Origin: Candidatus Moraniibacteriota bacterium
GTDB lineage: Bacteria; Patescibacteriota; Minisyncoccia; Moranbacterales; UBA9337
Length of the DNA stretch: 5,685 bases
Assembly (NCBI GenBank): GCA_003510795.1
Contig: DOKP01000032.1
Location: 558 to 6,242 of the forward strand
Reading direction: 5' to 3'
The notes under the pieces were generated by a model, which did no database searches, had not been told where the DNA came from, and saw only the letters and a program-made list of their open reading frames with translations. A program made the translations under genes and the position numbers. Below, in pieces: positions 1 through 5,404 of the stretch (position 1 is the stretch's first letter; every line of letters begins with the position of its first letter).

Positions 1-49
1 TAGATTATTATTGAATTATTTTTTGATAAAATGTTTTAATGTTTTTTTC

Positions 50-85
50 AAGGCTAAGCTTTAAAGGCCCCCAAAGCTTAGCTTT
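50..85 (-). repeat. Stem-loop, copy 1, just downstream of the jelly-roll gene
   Basis: Positions 53-62 and 73-82 are perfect reverse complements (10 bp) enclosing a 10-nt loop (63-72). On the minus strand the loop reads GGGGGCCTTT. The stem extends by two pairs beyond an A/C mismatch. It begins 10 nt after the stop codon of the jelly-roll gene. A second stem-loop with the same 10-bp stem, 10-nt loop and G-run lies at 5363-5401 in the same orientation. No T-run follows the stem on the minus strand (it is followed by TTGAAAAAAAC), so it is not a textbook intrinsic terminator. It may be a 3'-end element, a structured leader of the next gene beyond the window, or a REP-like dispersed repeat. The remaining bases 1-49 are AT-rich with nothing else recognisable. 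Confidence 0.6.
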
Positions 86-95
86 AAAAAGCATC

Positions 96-2069
96 TCATT
101 CGCACCAACTCGTCCCATCCATCGCAAGCCCTAAAGAATACCGGAGAATTAAAAGTGCATCAGTGGAATTGGAAGTGCCACTGCAATCCACGTCTCCGGT
201 CGTCGCCCCAACTTGCCACGCTGTGCCATCCATCGAAAGTCCAAGGGAATTGCGCAGTGTCAGAAGAGCGTCGGTGGTGTTAGTGACAGAGGAATTGTCG
301 ACGTCAGAGCGGATTATGCCTGGTGTTTCTTCAATAATATAATTTGCTGGCAACCGTCCATCTACCGTACAAGTACCTCCACATTCAATCTCACTTCCAG
401 ACATAGGTGAATAAACAATTACATCGTCAATGGCAAATTTTTGAGTGTCTGACATTCCTGACGGTGGATTGAAAGTTGGAATATAAGTATAAGTCTGACC
501 AATCCCCGCCTGATTATTTGTCACTATATCGATATTTTCAATAGGAATTTGAGATTGAGTCCACTTAGTGACTGTCCCGTCCCAAATCCATTCACTTGGT
601 ATATCCATCAAAAGATCTTCCAACGTTAATCCTGCATCTGCAATTGTATTTGTCCACTCCGTTACTCCATTATTGTTTAGCATAAGAGTGATATTGTTAT
701 CTGCTTTTGCGATAGAAAAAGTTGGCGAAACTGATCCGGAACCTGTTCTGATTAAGCGCCCCGCTTGAGTTGCATAAATTAAATTATACATATTATCTGG
801 CAAGGCCAAAAGATTAAATTTAGTTATTTCTTCTTTACGAAGAGCTAGCCCGGTTTTTTGGACAATAGGATTGGTGCCATTATTGACATAAATTTTTACA
901 AATCCATCTTCCTGGCCTACGGTATTCATCTTGACATGCACCTCCCAAGTAACCCATTCTCCGCTTCCCTGGTAATCATACCCGTCTGCATTATGCGCGC
1001 CCCAAGGGAAACTGCCTGGAACATCATCTACTCTTTCTGCAAAATACTCACTCCAATTGAGTACGCTGTTTCCATCAAAATAAGTTGTTAAGTCAGATAG
1101 TGATCCTGCTCTGCCTTCCGGATTATAAGTTAATTTACTCAGAGTGACGCGATCGGTAGATACCGCATAATTGAAAATGACATAAGATTGCTTCCCTCCC
1201 AGATTGGATGAATTTAAATTAAACTCGGATTGCGAAACAGAGCTACCGCTCACATGCGAACTAATCGGAGTTCCTCCGAAACCGCGAGTTGAAATATGAA
1301 ATGTTCTAGTTGTATTATCCTTGGATGAATATCTTAAAAGCTCATCCCCCAGCCAAAGTGTTCCAGAAGATGTAACCGCATCTATTGGCTCATTCACAAC
1401 AACTGCCATAGTTGCATCAAAGACATCTCCGTTTAAAGTAAAATAAGAGACCATGCTCATATATGGACCCCACGGCTGAACATTTAAAGGATTGTTCCAA
1501 TCTGGCCTAGAAGAAGGCGTTTGATACATATTAGTGGGATCAAACTCAGCTGAGGAAATTTGAGGATTATCTACATTGGCCTCTAATCGAAACATCTTAT
1601 GCAAAAAAGAACCATACATTGTTCGGACTTTAAAACCAGGCTCAAACCATTGCGAAAAACGTACTATAATATCGTCATACCCCTCATCCCCAAGCCACTT
1701 CACCAATCGTCCACCTTCCCAATTGTTGCGTGTTTCGTATTCGGCTAATACCGATTTTCCATTTCCTCCTTTTGGCAGAACTGTATTTATCTGAAAGTTA
1801 TAACTAGGAATAATAGAAAGCCGTTTACTGGAACTGTATGAAGACCAGTTAAGCGGTGCTCCGAGCACAGCTTCGCTTGCAGGTCCAGAAAATCCGACAT
1901 CCCCAGCTCCTCCATAACCCTCATTACTATGCCAATCAGGAGTATTATCAAAATTATCTTCAAAAATAATTTCTGCTTGAGCTACAGTTATTAATGAAAA
2001 ATTAAAAACAGTTATTAACAGTACTGCAATAATTGGATAAAAACTTTTTTTGTTTTTCTTTTTTTTCAT
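96..2069 (-). CDS. Secreted jelly-roll (lectin / polysaccharide-lyase-like) protein with C-terminal dockerin-like tag
   Basis: This is a 657-residue exported protein. Residues 1-32 form a signal peptide: a lysine-rich start (MKKKKNKK), a hydrophobic core, and an AQA|E cleavage site at 30-32. Residues 33-218 and about 290-556 look like one concanavalin/LamG-type jelly roll. They include GGRLVKWLG (119-127), HKMFRL (157-162), a WVTWEVHVKMNT-type strand followed by DGFVKIYVN (372-396), and the closing strand FAIDDVIVY (545-553). These resemble polysaccharide-lyase or glucan-binding jelly rolls, so extracellular polysaccharide is the likely ligand; enzymatic activity cannot be assigned. Residues about 220-280 appear to be an inserted small beta domain (LWLGDELLRYSS...STRGFGGTP..SHVSGSSV). 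Residues 587-657 are the dockerin-like tag, with loops D589-D600 and D626-D637 and cysteines C629 and C656. The gene starts 18 bp after the orphan tag ORF. No Shine-Dalgarno is visible, but the signal peptide fixes the start. It ends in TGA. Confidence 0.9.
   Translation of the reverse strand: MKKKKNKKSFYPIIAVLLITVFNFSLITVAQAEIIFEDNFDNTPDWHSNEGYGGAGDVGFSGPASEAVLGAPLNWSSYSSSKRLSIIPSYNFQINTVLPKGGNGKSVLAEYETRNNWEGGRLVKWLGDEGYDDIIVRFSQWFEPGFKVRTMYGSFLHKMFRLEANVDNPQISSAEFDPTNMYQTPSSRPDWNNPLNVQPWGPYMSMVSYFTLNGDVFDATMAVVVNEPIDAVTSSGTLWLGDELLRYSSKDNTTRTFHISTRGFGGTPISSHVSGSSVSQSEFNLNSSNLGGKQSYVIFNYAVSTDRVTLSKLTYNPEGRAGSLSDLTTYFDGNSVLNWSEYFAERVDDVPGSFPWGAHNADGYDYQGSGEWVTWEVHVKMNTVGQEDGFVKIYVNNGTNPIVQKTGLALRKEEITKFNLLALPDNMYNLIYATQAGRLIRTGSGSVSPTFSIAKADNNITLMLNNNGVTEWTNTIADAGLTLEDLLMDIPSEWIWDGTVTKWTQSQIPIENIDIVTNNQAGIGQTYTYIPTFNPPSGMSDTQKFAIDDVIVYSPMSGSEIECGGTCTVDGRLPANYIIEETPGIIRSDVDNSSVTNTTDALLTLRNSLGLSMDGTAWQVGATTGDVDCSGTSNSTDALLILRYSLGLAMDGTSWCE
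99..311 (-). repeat. Dockerin-like C-terminal tag module, copy A
   Basis: This covers codons 587-657 of the jelly-roll protein. Two 12-residue calcium loops of the dockerin type I pattern (Asp1, Asp3, Ser5, Asn9, Asp12) are visible: DVDNSSVTNTTD and DVDCSGTSNSTD. Each is followed by a helix of the form ALLxLRxSLGL. Compared with copy C, 65 of 71 residues are identical, while the DNA has only about 80-85% identity. Confidence 0.85.
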
Positions 2070-2087
2070 GTATTTATCAAAACATTT

Positions 2088-2309
2088 TTAGCTCTCGCAC
2101 CAGCTCGTCCCATCCATCGAAAGACCCAGAGAATACCGAAGAATCAAAAGTGCATCCGTCGAATTGGAAGTTAAGTCGCAATTAACATCGCCTGTCGTCG
2201 CTCCCGATTGCCAAGCTGTGCCGTTCATGGAAAGGCCGAGAGAATTTCGCAAAGTTAAAAGAGCATCAGTGGTGTTAGTGACGGAAGAATTTCTGAGAAT
2301 AAAAAACAT
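2088..2309 (-). pseudogene. Headless dockerin-like tag (copy B), remnant of a third tagged gene
   Basis: This 73-codon ORF is almost entirely the dockerin-like tag seen at the C-termini of the two exported proteins here, with no signal peptide and no body domain. Homology to copies A and C runs from the stop region to about position 2291 and then breaks. The first calcium loop has lost its leading D-x-D, reading ILRNSSVTNTTD instead of DVDNSSVTNTTD. The second loop (DVNCDLTSNSTD) and the cysteine pair are intact. The apparent ATG (2309-2307) lies inside the 17-bp inverted-repeat arm, 5 bp after the ATPase stop, with a weak AAGG upstream. Translational coupling to the ATPase is therefore possible, but the product would stay in the cytoplasm. 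I read it as the 3' remnant of a gene whose front was lost or displaced when the ATPase segment arrived. A functional small protein is less likely. Confidence 0.7.
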
Positions 2310-2312
2310 TTA
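2296..2312. repeat. 17-bp inverted repeat, left arm
   Basis: AGAATAAAAAACATTTA on the plus strand is the exact reverse complement of 3693-3709. The two arms bracket the ATPase gene with its promoter. This arm begins about 4 bp from the point where copy B of the dockerin tag loses homology to copies A and C, and it overlaps the apparent start codon of copy B. It is AT-rich, so chance is not excluded. Confidence 0.6.
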
Positions 2313-2314
2313 CC

Positions 2315-3595
2315 TTAGTCACTCAGTAGCCATTTCCAAGCTGGAACTATTTTAATTTTTTTACCCCCGTCTGCAAACGCTGTAGCACTGCGGGCAGGAC
2401 CTATTCTCCTTTCCTCTTCTTGGCTCTCGGTTATAATTAATCCGCTTTTCAAATTGAATTTTTCCATCGCTTCCAAGAGTCCAACGATTTCTCGTTGCTC
2501 TGTTTTTGGATCAGCCAAACTCTGTGAGACTTGAATCGCTTCTGCTATTTTTAAACCCTTTCTGATTACAAAATCACATTCTTTTTTATCCCTGTAATAA
2601 TAAATATCAGCACCTCTTCTTTTAAACTCTAAAAAAATCATGTTTTCTAGCATATCCCCATTATCTTTGGAAAAAGAAAACGCGACGGCATTTCGCAAGC
2701 CATTGTCAATCACATATATTTTCTTATTGGAAACATATTGTTTCTTTAAAGAAAAGTCATATTTAAAAAGCTCGAAAGCCAAATAACTCTCACCAATAAA
2801 TTCAATATAATTCTTCACTGTTGTAGCGCTCTTGATGGCGAGAAATTTTCTCAAAGAATTATAACTTATCTCACTGGTAAAATTAGTAAACAAATAGTTA
2901 ACTAGCATTTTAAAGTTTTTGGTTTCGCGTATCTTAAAGCGAGACAATAAATCGCGATAAACGATGTCTTCAAAAATTTGCTTATTTATTTCATTATCTC
3001 CAGTCTTAACAAATTCAGGAAATCCGCCACCAATCATATATTGATCAAAATATCTCAGCATCTTCACTTCTTTTTTCGTTCCTCCTTGCTGCTTGGCCTC
3101 AATATTATGAAAAGCCAAAAATTCTTTAAATGAAAAAGGATATAGTTCTATTTTCAAATACCTGCCAGTCAGATGCGTTGCCAGCTCGCCGGAAAGAAGT
3201 TTGGCATTTGACCCTGTAATGAAAATCTTATAACCCTCCTCAAAAATTCTGCGCACAAAGCGTTCCCATTTTGGCACATTTTGAATTTCATCCAATAGAA
3301 TTACTTTTGCATTTGAGTGCTTTTGAAAAGCTACCATCAAATTTTGAAAATCCGCCACGGCAAAATCGACTAATCGCTCGTCGTCAAAATTGAGATAATA
3401 GAAAGATTTGAAATACTCGGAAAATTGCTTAAGCAGAACTGATTTGCCGGAGCGGCGAATGCCGGAAATAACGGTGATTTGTTTTGTTTTCAGATATTTT
3501 TCAAAATCAATATCGCGCAATGTTCCAAGCTTCTTTCCCTTGAATGTCTCAGCTTGATCTATAATGATATTTTCTAAATAGTTTAAATCTAACAT
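2315..3595 (-). CDS. AAA family ATPase with winged helix and DUF4143 domain
   Basis: This 426-residue ATPase is of the AAA_14/DUF4143 type. The Walker A loop is GIRRSGKS (45-52), Walker B is VILLDEIQ (98-105), the sensor-1 strand is ITGSN (126-130), and an arginine follows in TGRY (143-146). Residues about 228-280 resemble the winged helix usual in this family (SYNSLRKFLAI...TVKNYIEFIGESYL). The C-terminal DUF4143 domain has a nuclease-fold-like segment ECDFVIRKG (339-347) followed by IQVS (354-357). There the E-x-K of an active PD-(D/E)xK site would be expected, so catalysis is doubtful. Family members multiply in CPR bacteria and archaea, and their cellular role is not established. Residues 399-411 are encoded by a GC-rich palindromic insertion absent from the usual C-terminus, which then resumes as KKIKIVPAWKWLL. 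It has its own strong promoter and sits between inverted repeats. It appears unrelated in function to the exported neighbours. Confidence 0.92.
   Translation of the reverse strand: MLDLNYLENIIIDQAETFKGKKLGTLRDIDFEKYLKTKQITVISGIRRSGKSVLLKQFSEYFKSFYYLNFDDERLVDFAVADFQNLMVAFQKHSNAKVILLDEIQNVPKWERFVRRIFEEGYKIFITGSNAKLLSGELATHLTGRYLKIELYPFSFKEFLAFHNIEAKQQGGTKKEVKMLRYFDQYMIGGGFPEFVKTGDNEINKQIFEDIVYRDLLSRFKIRETKNFKMLVNYLFTNFTSEISYNSLRKFLAIKSATTVKNYIEFIGESYLAFELFKYDFSLKKQYVSNKKIYVIDNGLRNAVAFSFSKDNGDMLENMIFLEFKRRGADIYYYRDKKECDFVIRKGLKIAEAIQVSQSLADPKTEQREIVGLLEAMEKFNLKSGLIITESQEEERRIGPARSATAFADGGKKIKIVPAWKWLLSD
2365..2401. repeat. GC-rich palindromic repeat inserted in frame in the ATPase gene
   Basis: This roughly 37-bp block is about two-thirds G+C inside a strongly AT-rich gene. 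On the minus strand it runs from CCTGCCCGCA to TGCAGACGGGG, whose ends pair imperfectly: C-G, C-G, U-G, a G bulge, then G-C, C-G, G-C, C-G and A-U around two C/A mismatches. It encodes GPARSATAFADG (about residues 399-410) without shifting the frame. The flanking protein (EERRI before, KKIKIVPAWKWLL after) reads like the ordinary family C-terminus once the block is removed. In-frame palindromic insertions of this kind resemble the Rickettsia palindromic elements in principle. I recall similar GC-rich repeats in CPR genomes but cannot check that here. Confidence 0.65.
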
Positions 3596-3598
3596 AAA

Positions 3599-3648
3599 AT
3601 TATCAACTTTACTAATGTTATTATTTTAATATTATCAACATTACTAAT
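3599..3648 (-). promoter_or_regulatory. Two 18-bp operator-like direct repeats over the ATPase leader and -10
   Basis: On the minus strand ATTAGTAATGTTGATAAT (3648-3631) and ATTAGTAAAGTTGATAAT (3616-3599) differ at one base and are spaced 32 bp apart, about three helical turns. The upstream box overlaps the -10 element. The downstream box ends 3 bp before the ATPase start codon, in the place of a ribosome binding site. A weaker third match (TGTTGACAAT on the minus strand, 3676-3667) overlaps the -35. The spacing and overlap suggest binding sites for a repressor that controls the ATPase; autoregulation through its own winged helix is conceivable. Confidence 0.6.
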
Positions 3649-3674
3649 ATACATTATTCATATGATATTGTCAA
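3646..3674 (-). promoter_or_regulatory. Sigma-70-type promoter of the ATPase gene
   Basis: A perfect -35 TTGACA (3674-3669), a 17-bp spacer, and a -10 TATATT (3651-3646, five of six to consensus) lie on the minus strand. Transcription would start near 3639, giving a leader of about 44 nt to the ATG at 3595. No Shine-Dalgarno is seen in the leader. This is the only near-consensus promoter found in the window. Confidence 0.75.
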
Positions 3675-3692
3675 CACGTTTTCATACTTATT

Positions 3693-3709
3693 TAAATGTT
3701 TTTTATTCT
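3693..3709. repeat. 17-bp inverted repeat, right arm
   Basis: TAAATGTTTTTTATTCT on the plus strand is the exact inverted match to 2296-2312. It lies outside (upstream of) the ATPase promoter, so the two arms enclose the whole ATPase transcription unit in about 1.4 kb. Inward sequence similarity beyond the 17 bp is weak. Confidence 0.6.
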
Positions 3710-3728
3710 AATGTTCTACTATTGCTTT

Positions 3729-3768
3729 GCTTCAATGCTAATATGTTAAAATGATAACATGCTAACAT
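3729..3768 (-). repeat. Degenerate 8-bp tandem repeats downstream of the beta-propeller gene
   Basis: Read on the minus strand just after the TAG stop of the beta-propeller gene are five consecutive 8-mers: ATGTTAGC, ATGTTATC, ATTTTAAC, ATATTAGC, ATTGAAGC. Within them ATGTTA (3743-3748) and TAACAT (3755-3760) can form a short AT-only hairpin. The array could be a simple replication-slippage tract or protein-binding sites. It lacks GC pairs and a T-run, so it is a poor terminator. Confidence 0.5.
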
Positions 3769-3771
3769 GTC

Positions 3772-5079
3772 CTACTCGCACCAACTCGTCTCCTCCATTT
3801 CCAGTCCCAAAGAATATCTTAATATTAACAAAGCATCAGTCGAATTAGAAGTCCCGCTGCAATCCACGTCGCCGGTTGTAGAAGAAAATTGCCAAGCGGT
3901 GCCATCCATGGAAAGACCGAGAGAGTTGCGCAAAGTCAAAAGAGCGTCGGTAGTGTTGGTGACGGAAGAATTGTCGACGTCTGATCTATAAAAATTCGAA
4001 GCATTCACTATAAACACATCATGTCTGGCGCTAGCGTTAGCTCCATTCCAATTAGAATAAAAAATTACATATTTTCCGTCAGGAGATGCATATGTCGGAA
4101 TCTCATCCCATGAACTATCATAAAAATTGCTCCATGCATGAGCTAGACGCAATACTTGGTTACCATTAATAGATGCGTCTTGCACGGTTATTCGTACTAT
4201 CTCATCATGATATGCAACCCACGGAGTTGGATGCCCTGCTGCTCTAAAAAACCCACCATAAACGTAGCTTGGAGACGATAATGCTGGGTGCACTGAACCC
4301 GTCGTATTTGTCGGACCTATAAAAATATTTTTAGGGCTTCCACCGCTCCAAGGTAATTCACCTGGAAAATCAGAAGAGAGATCTCTAACCACTAATTGAT
4401 ATGTGGAATGTTGAGAATCTTCATTAACAATTAAATTGCCATTAGAACTTGTTTTTCCAGCCATAAAGTCAGGCGAATATTGGTCGTAGGCATACTCTGT
4501 TGTTAACTGATAATTATAAATCCATTTTATATGGTCGCCGTCAACTTGATGCCCTTTAATTTCAACATAGCCACCGCTGTCAACAATCTCACTCTCGTCA
4601 AATCCCGGCCCGCCATTATATCCAATCCAGGAACTGCAATCTTTTGAGTATGTAGTGCCTGTTGACTCGACATACACTTTTACAACACTTGCGTTTGTCC
4701 AATAATTGAACTTATCGCAGTCGCCTGAAACTGTAAGTTGCATTATCCCTGCAGGATCAGTTACTACAATCTCTGAGGATCCAGCAGCCAAGCCATCGTG
4801 GGCAGCTTCAGTATCTATATTCCATCGCTTTATAGCGTTTGGCGTTACAGTTGAGTCAACGGCGTATAAAAGATATTTATTATCACTATCAGGCAATACT
4901 GGATTCGTAGACCATTTTATCCCCCTATTGTAATTAACTTGAGGGGCGGATGTCCCAATCCTGCCAACACGCGTCACCGTAAAATCCATATTGTTAATTG
5001 CATACAAAGTAGTTCCAGCACCACTGCCATGAGATAATCTGTCCTCCCAAACAACAAACATATCCCTGTTATATTCCAT
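3772..5079 (-). CDS. Secreted beta-propeller-like protein with dockerin-like tag, main part downstream of a frameshift
   Basis: This 435-codon frame carries most of a secreted protein whose first 90 or so residues are in another frame (5348 to about 5080). The ATG at 5079 is probably an internal methionine: it has no ribosome binding site and no signal peptide, and the joined protein would be about 525 residues. Repeating strand-turn motifs typical of TolB/oligogalacturonate-lyase-like propellers are visible: DNKYLLYAVD (66-75), YDQYSPDFMAG (198-208), and near the end WDEIPTYASPDGKYVIFYSNWN...RHDVFIVNA (324-360). A ligand or reaction cannot be assigned. Residues 365-435 are the dockerin-like tag, with loops D367-D378 and D404-D415 and cysteines C407 and C434. 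Another cysteine pair is C121/C148. It ends in TAG at 3772-3774. It probably acts outside the cell or on its surface, like the jelly-roll protein that shares its tag. Confidence 0.8.
   Translation of the reverse strand: MEYNRDMFVVWEDRLSHGSGAGTTLYAINNMDFTVTRVGRIGTSAPQVNYNRGIKWSTNPVLPDSDNKYLLYAVDSTVTPNAIKRWNIDTEAAHDGLAAGSSEIVVTDPAGIMQLTVSGDCDKFNYWTNASVVKVYVESTGTTYSKDCSSWIGYNGGPGFDESEIVDSGGYVEIKGHQVDGDHIKWIYNYQLTTEYAYDQYSPDFMAGKTSSNGNLIVNEDSQHSTYQLVVRDLSSDFPGELPWSGGSPKNIFIGPTNTTGSVHPALSSPSYVYGGFFRAAGHPTPWVAYHDEIVRITVQDASINGNQVLRLAHAWSNFYDSSWDEIPTYASPDGKYVIFYSNWNGANASARHDVFIVNASNFYRSDVDNSSVTNTTDALLTLRNSLGLSMDGTAWQFSSTTGDVDCSGTSNSTDALLILRYSLGLEMEETSWCE
3775..3987 (-). repeat. Dockerin-like C-terminal tag module, copy C
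   Basis: This covers codons 365-435 of the beta-propeller frame. It has the same two-loop layout as copy A, from RSDVDNSSVTNTTD to the terminal SWCE. Differences from copy A are confined to the linker after the first helix (QFSS for QVGA) and to EMEET for AMDGT near the end. Over the first 30 or so residues the protein is identical and the DNA differences from copy A are synonymous. Confidence 0.85.
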
Positions 5080-5348
5080 GGATTATGAAAATGCTGCACA
5101 GGAGCAATATTTTGATTTTCGGCGTCTGATTCTCTAATAGCGTTTGACCCAACCGGACCAGTCACCCGCAATAGCGTTGTTCCAAAGATTGGATCGATCG
5201 CCTTATGGTCAGTTCCAAAAGTTGGCGGAGACGCCGGTCTGGGATAAATATTGGAGTCAACAATTCCTGCGCTAACAAAACTCGGCAACATAAAAAATAT
5301 GGTGGCAATAAAAAATAGTTTTAAAATTTGTTTTATTATTTTTTTCAT
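4974..5348 (-). CDS. N-terminal part of the beta-propeller protein (signal peptide), ends out of frame
   Basis: The frame opens with a clear signal peptide: MKKIIKQ, a hydrophobic core, and VSA|G at residues 25-28. It continues with a segment typical of secreted propeller-like proteins: FGTDHKAIDPIFGTTLLRVTG at about 44-64, then VQHFHNPWN at about 84-92. After PWN the reading becomes cysteine/leucine-rich and unlike the family until its stop at 4974. The other frame there reads RDMFVVWEDRL, the expected continuation. Adding one base between about 5080 and 5062 would join them. I see no X-XXY-YYZ slippery heptamer, so programmed slippage is unlikely; a recent inactivating deletion or an assembly/sequencing error are the main options. 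The start at 5348 is set by the signal peptide. Upstream is only AATAAAAGACAA and then a stem-loop 14 nt away. Confidence 0.7.
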   Translation of the reverse strand: MKKIIKQILKLFFIATIFFMLPSFVSAGIVDSNIYPRPASPPTFGTDHKAIDPIFGTTLLRVTGPVGSNAIRESDAENQNIAPVQHFHNPWNITGICLLFGRTDYLMAVVLELLCMQLTIWILR

Positions 5349-5362
5349 TTGTCTTTTATTTT

Positions 5363-5401
5363 CAAGAGCTAAACCTCAAAAAACCCCGAGACTTAGCCTT
5401 G
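5363..5401 (-). repeat. Stem-loop, copy 2, between the partial gene and the beta-propeller gene
   Basis: On the minus strand a 10-bp stem (5397-5388 with 5377-5368, including two G-U pairs) encloses a 10-nt loop GGGGTTTTTT (5387-5378). Four further pairs lie beyond a one-base bulge. It starts 3 nt after the stop of the upstream partial gene and ends 14 nt before the beta-propeller start codon. Relative to copy 1 at 50-85, two stem pairs change from U-A to C-G on both sides, which keeps the structure. No T-run follows it, so a standard terminator is not supported. A leader structure or a dispersed repeat remain possible. Confidence 0.6.
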
Positions 5402-5404
5402 AGA

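Noticed and set aside
50..85. Intrinsic terminator for the jelly-roll gene
   Set aside because: The stem is good, but neither strand has a T-run immediately after it; on the minus strand it is followed by an A-rich stretch. The related hairpin at 5363-5401 also lacks one.
96..98. Alternative code with TGA read as glycine
   Set aside because: TGA serves as the stop of the jelly-roll gene and no in-frame TGA occurs in the other genes. Reading through would add only a few residues before TAA, so the standard code is preferred, though a single stop is not proof.
2296..3709. A complete insertion sequence
   Set aside because: The enclosed gene is an AAA/DUF4143 ATPase without any transposase catalytic motif, and no clear target-site duplication is seen outside the arms.
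99..3987. CRISPR array or other short regularly spaced repeats
   Set aside because: The repeated DNA is about 210 bp of coding sequence at gene 3' ends with wide, unequal spacing, and no cas gene is present.
4974..5079. Two overlapping independent genes (frames 5348-4974 and 5079-3772)
   Set aside because: The first has a signal peptide but a meaningless end. The second has a good body and tag but no export signal or ribosome binding site. Together they make one sensible secreted protein.
50..5401. The two hairpins as integron attC sites of gene cassettes
   Set aside because: They follow stop codons and bracket same-direction genes, but I find no GTTRRRY-type core site and no integrase. The structure is a simple stem-loop rather than the two-box attC layout.
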